Below are positions 8,728-18,500 of a DNA stretch of 64,000 nt, piece after piece. The position numbers were made by a program, and so were the translations under genes. The DNA comes from Bacteroidota bacterium (GTDB lineage Bacteria > Bacteroidota > Bacteroidia > Chitinophagales > Chitinophagaceae), in NCBI GenBank assembly GCA_018267965.1, contig JAFDXK010000005.1:434001-498000 (forward strand), written 5' to 3'. Under the pieces are notes generated by a model. That model searched no databases. It saw nothing but the letters and a program-made list of their open reading frames with translations, and was not told the origin of the DNA. Position 1 is the first letter of the stretch; each line of letters starts with the position of its first letter.

Positions 8728-8754
8728 CGGGGTAAAGCGGAATAGTTAAAGTGT

Positions 8755-9450
8755 TTAAGGGTTGAGTGTCAGTGTCCTTCTTGCAGATGAACGAACGGTT
8801 ATAGCACCTGAGGCTGTACCATCTGCATTGTCCAACCCCATTGTTTTGTTACGTGATAATACTACCGTCAGTAAGCCGGGTTTTACATTCACCATATCGG
8901 CAGCAGAAAATGTAACTGTAAATGCGCTGTTAGTTTGTGTCAGTGATTTCATGACATAAGAACCTGAGTCTGTAGTGGAGATGCTTATGTTCAAAGTTTC
9001 AGTAGCACTTACAGCATCGCCCATCCAGGTAAATGTAAGTCCTGATGCTTTTGATGCAGATGTAGGGAAACCTGTTGCAAAATCTGTTTTGCCCAAGTCA
9101 TTCAATGAAACCGTATTGTTTATTTTAGCACCAGAGTTTTTGGTGAGTACAAAATTCACATCATGATTGCCTGTGAAATTCCATTTATATAAGGTCTTAT
9201 CAAGAAAATCGGTACTTGGACCGATATTGTTTGCAGATACGCCCGCCCCATTGGCAAGGTCTACCCTTGCGCCGTTAGCGTCTCTGATTTTATATGACGC
9301 CATAGCTGAGGTAGAGGCTAATGTTTTATCAAAAGACACTTCGTAAGATTGGTAGTAAGGGACATCATCCTTGAGGTCGTTAGAATTTACTTTACTACAA
9401 CTATAGGTTAATAAAAGGGGTGCTATAATAAAAAGTAAGGCTCTCTTCAT
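8755..9450 (-). CDS. Putative lipoprotein of unknown function
   Basis: A 231-residue protein with a clear lipoprotein signal (hydrophobic 4-16, lipobox TYSC with Cys18). I do not recognise the family. The mature part is rich in Ser, Thr, Asn and Ala and has alternating beta-type segments, for example YKWNFTGNHDVNFVLTK and GLTFTWMGDAVSATETL, which suggests a beta-sandwich surface or periplasmic protein. It ends NP shortly after ARRTLTL, with no CHU_C or TIGR04183-type sorting tail. It is transcribed alone, divergently from the outer-membrane-like gene at 9540, and closed by a strong terminator. Confidence 0.6.
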   Translation of the reverse strand: MKRALLFIIAPLLLTYSCSKVNSNDLKDDVPYYQSYEVSFDKTLASTSAMASYKIRDANGARVDLANGAGVSANNIGPSTDFLDKTLYKWNFTGNHDVNFVLTKNSGAKINNTVSLNDLGKTDFATGFPTSASKASGLTFTWMGDAVSATETLNISISTTDSGSYVMKSLTQTNSAFTVTFSAADMVNVKPGLLTVVLSRNKTMGLDNADGTASGAITVRSSARRTLTLNP

Positions 9451-9539
9451 ACAAGTTGTTTATGTTTAGAAGGCAAAGGTTGTGCCAAAATATAGATTGG
9501 CATATATCTTGCTTCGGAAAATAGAAACCGACCAACCTA

Positions 9540-10325
9540 ATGAAAAACCTATTATTAATTATCCTTATAGCCTGCAATGTGTCCGCGAGCGCACAGGATA
9601 CACTTTACCAAATGAACGGCGACCGCCAATTGGTAAAACTGGAAGAAATGATGCCAGGAAAAGTAAAGTATAAGCTCTGGGACTATGTAGACGGACCTAG
9701 CTATATTATGCCTCGCAGAGATTTAATGAAAGTAACATCGAGGGATGGCAAAACGCTTTGGATAAATGAGGATGCATGGCAAAAGGAATTTGACAAAGCA
9801 GAAAAGGCAGAAAGAGCAAATGCTATCACTCTCCATTTAAAAAAGAATTACTATCCCAACATCTTTACACTGTCGCCTATTTGTGTTTTGGCAAATGGTG
9901 TTGGATTTGCCGTTTCTTATGAACGCGTAAACAAACAAGGTGTTACAGGTATTCGCCTTGATGCTGCTGCAACGTTAGATTACCCTTCTTATGTTTTCAT
10001 GCCCAGTGTACGGATATATCCATGGGGACAGCATGTCGTAACCATATACGCATCGCCGGGTATATTTGTTGCATATGGCAGCAGACCTATACAGGTTGAC
10101 ACCGTAGATAAGTATGGCAATACAGATTTTTACTCCAAAAGGATAGATGATTTTCAATTAGGTTTCTTTGCTGAAACAGGGGCGATGTTTCACGTAATGC
10201 CTAATATGGTAATCATGCTGAATGGAGGCGGCGGCCTCTGTTATACCGACCTTAGCAATGTGCAAAAAAGCCGGTATGCGGGTTTTGGAAAATTTGAATT
10301 AGGATTTGGTTACAGATTTAAATAA
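9540..10325 (+). CDS. Putative outer-membrane beta-barrel protein
   Basis: A 261-residue protein with a standard Sec signal peptide (MKNLLLIILIACNVSASAQ, cleavage after about residue 19). Residues 20-95 look like a small soluble domain (TLYQMNGDRQLVKLEEM...), with a Lys/Glu-rich helix at 78-95. The remainder alternates short amphipathic beta segments with aromatic girdles and Gly-rich turns (MLNGGGGLCY) and ends with aromatic GFGYRFK, a typical outer-membrane C-terminus. I infer an 8-stranded-type barrel; the function is unknown. It is the first gene of a run with two tiny Cys-rich lipoproteins, its stop being 16 bp before the next start. Confidence 0.6.
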   Translation: MKNLLLIILIACNVSASAQDTLYQMNGDRQLVKLEEMMPGKVKYKLWDYVDGPSYIMPRRDLMKVTSRDGKTLWINEDAWQKEFDKAEKAERANAITLHLKKNYYPNIFTLSPICVLANGVGFAVSYERVNKQGVTGIRLDAAATLDYPSYVFMPSVRIYPWGQHVVTIYASPGIFVAYGSRPIQVDTVDKYGNTDFYSKRIDDFQLGFFAETGAMFHVMPNMVIMLNGGGGLCYTDLSNVQKSRYAGFGKFELGFGYRFK

Positions 10326-10341
10326 AAACATAAATTTGAGT

Positions 10342-10551
10342 ATGCGTAAATCAATATTATTTCTCGTTGCTGCAATAGCTATATGCAGCTCATGCAAAAA
10401 AGAATATACCTGTGTATGCTATGGCGGATTATCGGGGCAAGAACATCCGATAGCTATAGAAAAAACTACTGATAACAAAGCAAGGGCTAAATGCCAATCG
10501 TACAACCAACCTAATGTGATGGACGGTTATTACAACTGCCATATAAAATAA
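10342..10551 (+). CDS. Small Cys-rich lipoprotein, copy 1
   Basis: I start this at ATG 10342 rather than the upstream in-frame ATG, because MRKSILFLVAAIAICSSC gives a proper lipoprotein signal. The product is 69 residues. The mature peptide begins CKKEYTCVCYGG and has further Cys near residues 52 and 66, so a small disulfide-stabilised domain is likely. It is clearly paralogous to the next gene. The function is unknown. It follows the beta-barrel gene by 16 bp and ends one base into the upstream in-frame ATG of copy 2. Confidence 0.6.
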   Translation: MRKSILFLVAAIAICSSCKKEYTCVCYGGLSGQEHPIAIEKTTDNKARAKCQSYNQPNVMDGYYNCHIK

Positions 10552-10589
10552 TGTACGTGGCAGCACGTTATAAAGTAAACCATGTAAAT

Positions 10590-10802
10590 ATGCGTAAGAT
10601 ACTTATAATACTTGCTGCCGCATTTTGTTTGTGCAGTTCCTGCCGAAAGGATTACACCTGCGAGTGTTATGATGGCTGGGGAGGCGGTGCTTTCGATATT
10701 CAACTAAAAGCTATCAATCATTCAAGGGCTGAGAAAAAATGTCTCTCTCATAATGACCCACCTCCAACTGCAGATGGGACTTATGGTTGTCATTTGAAGT
10801 AG
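10590..10802 (+). CDS. Small Cys-rich lipoprotein, copy 2
   Basis: A 70-residue product if started at ATG 10590, which places the signal MRKILIILAAAFCLCSSC at the N-terminus; ATG 10551 would add 13 hydrophilic residues before it. It shares with copy 1 the pattern CSSC(K/R)K(E/D)YTC.CY.G, a downstream A..KC.S.N.P motif and a terminal YGCH.K / YNCH.K, with no long identical stretch, so the duplication is old. The paired Cys suggest two disulfides in the periplasm or on the cell surface. No known domain is recognised. Confidence 0.6.
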   Translation: MRKILIILAAAFCLCSSCRKDYTCECYDGWGGGAFDIQLKAINHSRAEKKCLSHNDPPPTADGTYGCHLK

Positions 10803-10803
10803 C

Positions 10804-12081
10804 TCAGGAAAAGATTCTTTCAAGCGCCCAAGCTTTGAGACGCATTTCTTCCCATTCCTGTTCGGGAATACTATCATATGTAATTGCCCCCCCCGTTTGA
10901 TAAGATAAATAGCCAGATGTGCTATTATAAAACAGACTGCGGATAATAACGTTGAAATCGAAATCGGCTTGCGGTGTTATATAGCCTACTGTACCGGAAA
11001 ATAACTCACGCCTTGATTGCTCATAATTGTCAATCAACTGCATCACTTTTATTTTGGGGGCTCCTGTCATACTACCCATCGGAAAACTATAACGAATAGC
11101 CTCAGTGAAGGGCACATTATTTCTCAATTGTCCGCTGATGGTTGATATCATTTGATGTACCTGCGGGAAACTATAAATACCAAAAAGCTCATCCACTTTT
11201 ACACTACCAGTTTCACAACTGCGTGCCAGGTCATTACGTACCAGGTCAACAATCATTACATTCTCTGCGCGGTCTTTAATGCTATTATGTAACTCTTGCT
11301 TAATTACCTCATCCCTTGCCTTATCTACATCGCGGCGGGCCGTGCCTTTTATTGGTTGCGAGAGGATAGTACTATCCTGTTTACATATATAACGCTCGGG
11401 GCTGGCGCAAATCATGTATTTATCGTCCAAACGATAAAAAGCTGCAAAGGGAGCGGGTGATAATTCGCTGAGCTTATTGAATACAGCTAAGGGTTGTAAT
11501 GCATTTGCAGTCGTATATCCTTCATTACAGAAATTGATCTCGTAACAATCCCCATCTGCTATGTGTTGCCTCAGTCTCTGGATTGTATCTAGGTATACTT
11601 GCTTGTCTATACGTTGGGTGAAGCTGCATTGAGGCAAGGGAGCAATAAGCGCTTCAAGATTGCTTATTGTATTGAAAACTATTTCGGGTGACAACCCTAA
11701 AGATTCTATTGTAAGTGTTGATTTGGTTTTATCTACGTACAATACATATTCAGGATTAAAGAAGCTAAATTCACTCCAGCCTGTTTTTATTTCGTTTCGA
11801 GATGATAACTTTTTCTCGATTTGGTTTTTGTAATCATACCCGATGTGCCCGAACCACCAATCATTAGATTCATCAAACTTAGCTTGCAATGCAGCTAAAC
11901 CAATAGCACTATCATGCTGCCCTACTGCTAAAAGACATTCATATCTGCTGTACTCATCCTGATAGTTATTGCTATCAAGGCAAAGAAAAATGCTGAATCG
12001 GTTTGCCCAATTCAGCATTTGTTGTTTTATGCGTTCATATTGCCCATCGGCAATAGCAAATGTTGCTTTATGTCTTTGCAA
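10804..12081 (-). CDS. pabB: Aminodeoxychorismate synthase component I (or related chorismate-binding enzyme)
   Basis: A 425-residue chorismate-utilising enzyme. The C-terminal catalytic domain has the motif PIKGTARR near residue 240, whose Lys marks PabB-type aminodeoxychorismate synthase rather than anthranilate synthase (PIAGT). GSMTGAPKIKVM near residue 335 is the conserved chorismate-binding signature. It aminates chorismate to 4-amino-4-deoxychorismate for folate synthesis using ammonia from a PabA amidotransferase that is not seen here. The N-terminal 130 residues are diverged. It follows the Lys/Asp-rich gene by 14 bp and is probably co-transcribed with it. Confidence 0.88.
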   Translation of the reverse strand: MQRHKATFAIADGQYERIKQQMLNWANRFSIFLCLDSNNYQDEYSRYECLLAVGQHDSAIGLAALQAKFDESNDWWFGHIGYDYKNQIEKKLSSRNEIKTGWSEFSFFNPEYVLYVDKTKSTLTIESLGLSPEIVFNTISNLEALIAPLPQCSFTQRIDKQVYLDTIQRLRQHIADGDCYEINFCNEGYTTANALQPLAVFNKLSELSPAPFAAFYRLDDKYMICASPERYICKQDSTILSQPIKGTARRDVDKARDEVIKQELHNSIKDRAENVMIVDLVRNDLARSCETGSVKVDELFGIYSFPQVHQMISTISGQLRNNVPFTEAIRYSFPMGSMTGAPKIKVMQLIDNYEQSRRELFSGTVGYITPQADFDFNVIIRSLFYNSTSGYLSYQTGGAITYDSIPEQEWEEMRLKAWALERIFS

Positions 12082-12095
12082 GACTGAAAGATGGT

Positions 12096-12560
12096 TTAAT
12101 AATCGTCGTCTTCGTCGTCAAAACCTCCGCTATCTTCGCTAAAGAAGCCCAAATCTTTAAAGTCGTCATCTAAATCCAGATCATCGTCGCCTTTTGATTT
12201 CTTTCCAGCGCCGCCTTTAGCACTTTTAGATTTCGGCATGTCAAATTCTTCAAAGTCTTTGTCGATGTCATAGTCGTCTTCTGTGTCGCCGAAATCATCA
12301 TCGTCCATGTCCTCATCGTCCATATCATCGTCATCATCATCATCGTCGTCATCGCGAGCTTTCGACTTAGATGCAGTAGTTTTTTTAGCTGCCGTTTTCT
12401 TTTTCGGCTGCTCGTCCAATTCCTCATCTAACTCATCATCGTCATCATCTGCTTTCTTAGCAGCTTTTGATGTTGCTTTTTTTGCAACAGCTTTCTTTGC
12501 CGGTGCGCTCTTCTTGCTTGCTGTTTCTTTTTTGCTTGAACCTGATTTCATAGCACTCAT
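12096..12560 (-). CDS. Low-complexity Lys/Ala- and Asp-rich protein
   Basis: A 154-residue protein of strongly biased composition. Residues about 5-37 are a histone-H1-like Lys/Ala/Ser segment (KKAVAKKA). Residues 38-100 alternate acidic Asp/Glu runs, including ten consecutive Asp, with another KKKTAAKK block. The C-terminus ends in an acidic aromatic tail (GFFSEDSGGFDDEDDDY). No folded domain, signal or membrane segment is visible, so it should be a disordered cytoplasmic polyampholyte. H1-like basic tails bind DNA, while the acidic runs could buffer or mask this; any role is inference. The gene lies between purA and pabB on the same strand. The GAT/GAC repeats may make it prone to length change. 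Confidence 0.7.
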   Translation of the reverse strand: MSAMKSGSSKKETASKKSAPAKKAVAKKATSKAAKKADDDDDELDEELDEQPKKKTAAKKTTASKSKARDDDDDDDDDDMDDEDMDDDDFGDTEDDYDIDKDFEEFDMPKSKSAKGGAGKKSKGDDDLDLDDDFKDLGFFSEDSGGFDDEDDDY

Positions 12561-12637
12561 TCCTTATTGACGTAAAATTTTAATTGTTTCGTGAATTTCC
12601 CAAATTTTTTTTCAGATATGGATACATAATTTTTTTA

Positions 12638-13903
12638 CTAAGGAATTTGAAGCAGTTGTTCCCTACCCGTTCCGTTAGAAACAAAAGCAATTTTCGTACC
12701 CAAATATTCCTCTACAAATTTGCAATAATCTTTAAACACTTGCGGTGTTTCTTCAAAGTTAGCACATGAACTAATTGGTTTATCCCAACCGGCAAATGTT
12801 TTGTATACAGGCGTGATATCTGTATCGCAAAGGTCGTAAGGCAATTCGTTGGTTTCTTTACCATCTACCATATACGCTGTACCTGCCAATATCGGATTAA
12901 AGTGGTCGAGCACATCTGCTTTGGTCATAATCAGCTTGGTAACGCCGCTTAACATAACAGTATAACGCAATGCTACCAGATCTATCCATCCACAACGACG
13001 TTCACGACCTGTAACTGCACCAAATTCATGACCTATTTCTCTGAGTTGAGCTCCGGTAGCATCGTTCAATTCTGTAGGAAAAGGACCGCTGCCTACCCTT
13101 GTGCAATATGCTTTGGTGATACCATACACATCGCCAATATGAGATGGGGCAACTCCTAAACCATTACATACACCTGCAGCAATAGTATTAGAAGAGGTTA
13201 CAAAAGGATATGTACCATAGTCTATATCCAGCATACTACCCTGTGCACCTTCTGCCAATATTTTTTTACCGTTTTTCAGATGGCCTTCGAGCCAATATTC
13301 GGCATTAACAATTTGCAAGCTCTTGAGATATTCTACAGCGGCAAAGAAATCTTTTTCCCATTCCTGCCAATTCACCTGATGGTTGTATTGGCGTAGCATA
13401 TCTGTATGCTTCTGAACGAGTTTATCGTATTTGGCTTTGAAGTTCTTACTGAGAATATCGCCCACACGCAAGCCATTCCTGCCTGTCTTATCCATATAAG
13501 CAGGGCCGATACCCTTGAGTGTAGAACCTATTTTTTCGTCGCCTTTTGCCGCTTCAGATGCAGCATCTAAAGCACGGTGTGTAGGCAATATCAAATGTGC
13601 CCTGTGGGCTACAAAGAGTCTTTTCAATACATCGGGGCGAATAGCAACCAGTTGTTCTATTTCTCCCTGCAACGCTACCGGGTCTATCACCACACCATTA
13701 CCTATAAGATTCAGACAATGGTCATGAAACACACCAGAAGGTATGGTACGCAACACTACTTTTTTACCATCCACATATAAAGTATGCCCTGCATTGGGGC
13801 CACCCTGGAAACGTGCAATGATATCATAACTCTTGGCAAGGTAATCTACAATTTTACCCTTGCCTTCATCCCCCCATTGCAACCCAAGCAAAACATCAAT
13901 CAT
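12638..13903 (-). CDS. purA: Adenylosuccinate synthase
   Basis: A 421-residue enzyme of normal length. It has the N-terminal GTP-binding GDEGKGKI loop (residues 11-18), HTLYV with the catalytic His near residue 40, a TLKGIGPAYMDK segment, AEGAQGSMLDIDYGTYPFVTSS in outline near residues 220-240, and GRERRCGW near 295. It condenses IMP with aspartate using GTP in the committed step of AMP synthesis. A TAATTTTG -7 element lies 17 bp upstream of ATG 13903. Confidence 0.97.
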   Translation of the reverse strand: MIDVLLGLQWGDEGKGKIVDYLAKSYDIIARFQGGPNAGHTLYVDGKKVVLRTIPSGVFHDHCLNLIGNGVVIDPVALQGEIEQLVAIRPDVLKRLFVAHRAHLILPTHRALDAASEAAKGDEKIGSTLKGIGPAYMDKTGRNGLRVGDILSKNFKAKYDKLVQKHTDMLRQYNHQVNWQEWEKDFFAAVEYLKSLQIVNAEYWLEGHLKNGKKILAEGAQGSMLDIDYGTYPFVTSSNTIAAGVCNGLGVAPSHIGDVYGITKAYCTRVGSGPFPTELNDATGAQLREIGHEFGAVTGRERRCGWIDLVALRYTVMLSGVTKLIMTKADVLDHFNPILAGTAYMVDGKETNELPYDLCDTDITPVYKTFAGWDKPISSCANFEETPQVFKDYCKFVEEYLGTKIAFVSNGTGREQLLQIP

Positions 13904-13920
13904 AAAGAAAAATTCGCGCC

Positions 13921-13928
13921 CAAAATTA
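13921..13928 (-). promoter_or_regulatory. -7 element of purA
   Basis: Minus-strand TAATTTTG is an exact TAnnTTTG match 17 bp upstream of the purA start codon, predicting a leader of only about a dozen nucleotides. No -33 TTG is evident. Confidence 0.5.
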
Positions 13929-13953
13929 GTGGTTATGTTGAATAATCAAATTT

Positions 13954-14889
13954 CTATTTCTCATTATTTGATTTTACAATATTTGACTGCTGAGCCACGG
14001 ACATTAATTGCTGAATTGTACGCTGCAGGTTTTCGTTAGAACCATCTAAAAATATGGTGTTCCCCTTACCGTTTTCGGCAAAGTGTTTGATAGCATCTGT
14101 CCACATAGAAAATAATATAAAGGATGCGTCGAGGTTGGCATTCTGCATTTCTTTAGCAGCTATTGCCATACCGTGCGCTACCTCTTCGCGGAAAAGAGCC
14201 ACACCTTGACCTCTCAATTGTGCTGCCTGCCTTTCAGCCTCCGCAGATATTTTAATGAAATTACCTTCCGCTTCTGCAGCTTTGGTTTTAGTTATCAGCA
14301 ATGCCTGTCCTTCGTTCTCAGCAGCAGCTTTTAGGTTGTTTGATGCCACTACCTGCGCCATTGAACGCATAATAGCTTCATCGAAAGCGATATCATTTAA
14401 TTGTAAGTCGAGGAGATGATAACCCCAATCTTCCAGTTGTTTATCTAATTGTTCCTTAACATGAAAAATAATCTCTGTACGTAACTGAAGTATCTCAGAT
14501 TGCTTTTTAGTAGCCACATAAGCCCTCACCGCACCTTCTACGCTGCGTATCAGCGCTTGCATAAAACTGCGTTCGTCAACAAATTTGAAGGCTACATTTT
14601 TTATTGTTTCAGATTCTTCATTCAATACTGCATACAGCAGCATGGCAGAAAAATTAACGTTTGCCTGGTCTTGCGTAATAGCCTGAAACTTGAGTTCTAT
14701 AGAACGATTTTGATAAGAAATACGCTTGAAAATGGTTTCTATAATAGGTATCCTGAAATTCAGGCCGGGGCGAAGTATTCGTTTATATTTTCCGAACACA
14801 GTTATTACTGCCACTGTTCCCTGTTGTACAGTTACCAAACCGAGAAACAAAAACAGAACAACTATACCAACTACAATTAATGCGCCCAT
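13954..14889 (-). CDS. SPFH / band-7 domain membrane protein
   Basis: A 311-residue stomatin/prohibitin-family protein. One N-terminal transmembrane helix (about residues 2-24) is followed by QQGTVAVITVFGKYKRILRPGLN, the conserved start of the band-7 domain. A long Ala/Glu-rich helical region (about 175-235, EAEGNFIKISAEAERQAAQL) drives oligomerisation in this family. Such proteins form large rings in membrane microdomains and often partner with NfeD or membrane proteases; neither is encoded next to it. The gene is 50 bp upstream of purA on the same strand, but purA has its own promoter. Confidence 0.88.
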   Translation of the reverse strand: MGALIVVGIVVLFLFLGLVTVQQGTVAVITVFGKYKRILRPGLNFRIPIIETIFKRISYQNRSIELKFQAITQDQANVNFSAMLLYAVLNEESETIKNVAFKFVDERSFMQALIRSVEGAVRAYVATKKQSEILQLRTEIIFHVKEQLDKQLEDWGYHLLDLQLNDIAFDEAIMRSMAQVVASNNLKAAAENEGQALLITKTKAAEAEGNFIKISAEAERQAAQLRGQGVALFREEVAHGMAIAAKEMQNANLDASFILFSMWTDAIKHFAENGKGNTIFLDGSNENLQRTIQQLMSVAQQSNIVKSNNEK

Positions 14890-14972
14890 AGGAGTAGATT
14901 ATTACGAAATATACAAAGATGGATAGAAAATAAATCGGCTTATAAACTAAATTTACAGTATATATTTTGAAT

Positions 14973-15467
14973 ATGGCAAAACTGGTACTGGACATGGCGG
15001 CTATGGAAGAAAGTTTTTTTTCTGACACAGCCCTGATTGGTATTGTATGCCCTTTGTCCCCTCACCGCTTTTGTCATGAATTGAATAGCAAACTGGATAT
15101 GAATTTTGCCCGTAAACCGGAATCTGACCCTGCTATTCAAATCAAAAAAGAAGAAAAGAAAGGCAGGAAAAATGCCGCGCCTGAATTGCAGCCTGTGACA
15201 AATGCTGATGACAAAGTATATTTCCATTTCTTCGAATATCAATTGCCTTTAAATGGTGGCAGGTATGCCTTGTACAAACTAAAGAACGGCAATGAAGTTT
15301 TGCTACCAGAAGTGAAGCAACTTGATTACCTGTGGATGATAGAATGTGCGGGAGCTGAAGAAGAGGCCGAAAACATATTGCATTTGTTAAGAAACCTTAG
15401 TGATATTCAACTGGCGCAAATCATTCCGGCAGAGCAACTAAAACACTCTAGCCATTTGCTTACTTAA
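14973..15467 (+). CDS. IPExxxVDY family protein
   Basis: A 164-residue cytoplasmic protein. It contains LPEVKQLDY near residues 115-123, the local version of the signature that names the Bacteroidota IPExxxVDY family, followed by a hydrophobic helix and the usual C-terminal ILHLLRNLSDIQLAQIIPAEQL segment. The family has no established function. A charged insert (IKKEEKKGRKN) lies at 55-66. I prefer ATG 14973; the in-frame TTG 14967 is a weaker alternative. It is divergent from the band-7 gene, with an 83-bp intergenic region. Confidence 0.8.
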   Translation: MAKLVLDMAAMEESFFSDTALIGIVCPLSPHRFCHELNSKLDMNFARKPESDPAIQIKKEEKKGRKNAAPELQPVTNADDKVYFHFFEYQLPLNGGRYALYKLKNGNEVLLPEVKQLDYLWMIECAGAEEEAENILHLLRNLSDIQLAQIIPAEQLKHSSHLLT

Positions 15468-15561
15468 ATAGTGCTTTTCAAATAACAGCATCCATACAGA
15501 CGATTATACATATAAATATGTTAATTCCGTTTGGCGTATTAGGTTCAAACCTCAATTTTTC

Positions 15562-15569
15562 TATTTTTG
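15562..15569 (+). promoter_or_regulatory. -7 element of the DUF2723 gene
   Basis: TATTTTTG matches TAnnTTTG, 22 bp upstream of ATG 15592. The nearest TTTG upstream (15530-15533) is 28 bp away, longer than optimal. Confidence 0.45.
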
Positions 15570-15591
15570 TTGCCTGTCAAAACAACACTTC

Positions 15592-18500
15592 ATGAATTAT
15601 CGTAAAGTCAACAACCTAACCGGTTGGATTACAGGTCTTATTGCCACAATAGTGTACCTGACAACTATGGAACCCACAGTGAGCTTTTGGGATTGCGGCG
15701 AGTTCTTGTCATGTGCATATAAAATAGAAGTGGGCCACTCACCCGGTGCACCGCTCTTCATGATGATACAACGTATGTTCGCGCTATTGGCAGGCGGTAA
15801 CGCTGCTAAGGCTGCATACTTTATGAATGCATGGTCTGCTATTGCCAGCGGCCTAACTATTCTTTTCCTTTTCTGGACTATCACTCACTTTGCAAAGCGC
15901 TTGATGGGTGCTAAAGATATGGAACCTACCGGAATGCAAACAACACTCATCATGGGTGCCGGTTTGGTAGGTGCATTGGCATATACTTTCTCTGATACTT
16001 TCTGGTTCTCTGCTGTTGAGGCTGAGGTTTATGCAACATCATCTTTCTTTACAGCACTTGTTGTTTGGGCTATTCTTAAATGGGAGCATATTGCGGATAC
16101 CAAATACGCCGACAGATGGATTGTTTTCATTGCATACATGATAGGTTTATCGGTTGGTATACACTTATTGTGTTTGCTGACTATACCTGCAATGACTATG
16201 GTATATTATTTCAAGCGCTACCAGGCAAGTGTTCAGGGTACAATCATTGCTTTTCTTGTAGGTTGTGTGTTATTAGGATTAGTACAGTATGGCGTGTTGC
16301 AAGGCTTACCGATACTTGCCAGCGGTTTCGACCTGATGTTTGTAAACAGCATGGACATGCCGTTTGACAGTGGTGCTATAGTTTCTATGCTGCTGTTAGT
16401 TGGCGTGCTTGTTTGGTTGCTGATGTATGCTAAGAAAAAGAACTGGTACCTGGTACACATCAGTGTATTAAGCTTTACATTCATCGTTATTGGTTTTACC
16501 AGTTACCTGGCACCTCTTATACGTTCAAGGGCTGATGTGCCTATTGACATGACCAACCCTGATAATGCTATCAGCCTTACTTCGTACCTGCAACGTGAAC
16601 AGTTTGGTTCTGCACCACTGCTGTTCGGGCCTTACTTTGACACAAGGCCTATTGATGCTGAAGTAAAAGGCAAGCAATACGCACGCTCTACAAAAGGTGG
16701 CAAAGACACTTACGAAGAAGTTGGTAAAAAACTGGATTATGTATATGAGCCGGGCAGTAAACACTTCTTCCCGCGTATATGGGATGGTAATGACCCTCAG
16801 CACGTTCAATACTATCGCGATGTATTAGGACTTGCTCCTGACGAAACTCCAACTACTGCCGATAACTTTAAATTTTTCTTTAGTTATCACCTGAACTGGA
16901 TGTGGTGGCGCTACCTGATGTGGAACTATTCGGGCCGTCAGAATGACTTGCAAGGTATGAGTATCGGTAATACGAAGAGCGGTAACTGGATAACAGGTAT
17001 ACCTTTCGTTGATAAAAGCATACTGGGCTTAGGAGACTTGTCTAAACAACCTGATGGTTATGTAAAGAACAGCGATGACCCTAACAATATTAAATATAGC
17101 GGCGCGAACAATAAACTTTATATGCTGCCATTTATATTGGGCGTATTGGGTATGATATACCAGTTTAACAGGAACAAGAAAGATGGTATTGTCACATTGG
17201 TTCTTTTCTTCTTTACAGGTATCGCGATTGCTATATTCCTGAACATGCCACCACTGCAACCACGTGAACGTGACTACGCGTTTGCAGGCTCTACCTACGC
17301 ATTTGCAATATGGATAGGGCTTGGTGTACTGATGGTAAATGAATGGTTGCAAAAAGCAATCAAAGGTGCACCGGGTGCTTATGCTACCATAGCACTTTGT
17401 TTAGTAGCAGTACCGACACTCATGGCTAAGGAAGAATGGGATGACCATGACAGGTCGAACAAAACACTGGCTAATGCTTCTGCATACAACGCACTGGTAT
17501 CTTTAGCCCCTAACGCGATACTATTTACGTTTGGTGATAACGACACCTATCCACTATGGTATTTGCAGGAAATAGAACACGTAAGGCCGGATGTACGCAT
17601 CATCAACACCAGTTTATTAGGCATCGACTGGTATATAGACCAGTTGAACATGAAAATAAATGATGCAGATGCTGTACCTATGATATGGAAACACGATGAT
17701 TTCATAGGGGACCATCACAACGTGGTTCAGTATTATGCCAGCCCTAATGTACCTCAGGATAAGTACATCAACCTTGTAGACATCTGCAAATTCATGATAA
17801 GCAGTGACCCTCAAAACAAACTGCAAACACAAGGCGGAGACATGGATAACTACTACCCTACTAAAAACTTCTATGTGCCAAGCCTGAGCAAAGAAGAGTT
17901 GGTAAAACGCGGCTTAATTAAAGCCTCAGATACTGCTTTCATTGTTACGGATATGAAGTTCAACTTCCCTAAAACGACAGCGTATAAAGATGATATTGCT
18001 ACCCTGAACATTGTAGCAGCTATTGCACAGGAAGGGTGGCAACGTCCTATTTATTTCAATGGTGGTTTGCCGGGAGATAATTATCAGGGCATGGATGATT
18101 ATATGCGCATGGAAGGTATCATGTATCGCCTGATGCCATTTAAAATGGATGATGCACATAAATCTAAACAAGGTGATATGGGCTCTGTAGACTTAGATAA
18201 ATCTTACGACCTCTTCATGAACAAATACAAATGGGGCAATGCTGAACGTAATGATGTGTATTACGATGAGAAAAACCGTTTGATGTTTGCAACATACCGT
18301 ATCAATGGCGGAAGGATAGCTAATGAATTTGGCAATGCAGGTATGAGAGAAAAAGGTAAGGAAATACTGGACAAAGTAATGAAAAACATATCCAGGCATT
18401 CTTACTTCTACGATTATACAGGCTACTTCATGGCAATGTCTTATTACAATATCGGCTACCTGAAAGAGGCAAACGAGCTTGCTGATAAAGTGATAAAAAA

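Larger units (their letters stand above)
8373..8754. other. 382-bp gene-free region upstream of dnaE
   Basis: No convincing gene is present; the 95-codon plus-strand frame here has no family resemblance and is Phe/Ile/Cys-rich. From left to right the region holds a short hairpin TTTCCAC/GTGGAAA (8438-8444, 8449-8455), two triplets of TGTTG spaced exactly 10 bp (8464-8489 and 8588-8613), an ATACACC/GGTGTAT dyad (8515-8521, 8551-8557), an 11-bp palindrome TTGATTATCAA (8539-8549), an AT-rich stretch and the terminator of the next gene (8701-8727). One sequence, TTTTCCACA (8437-8445), fits the relaxed DnaA-box consensus TTWTNCACA. Confidence 0.6.

Noticed and set aside
8373-8754. Calling this region a chromosomal origin
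   Set aside because: One relaxed DnaA box and phased repeats are not enough; there is no DnaA-box cluster, no dnaA or other classical origin gene adjacent, and skew cannot be computed here. Left as a hypothesis only.
11000-11030. trpE rather than pabB for the 10804-12081 gene
   Set aside because: The PIKGT motif (Lys) marks PabB-type enzymes, anthranilate synthase having PIAGT, and no trp genes are adjacent.
12283-12570. A Ser-rich plus-strand open frame opposite the Asp-rich gene
   Set aside because: The poly-Ser is just the antisense reading of GAT/GAC repeats.
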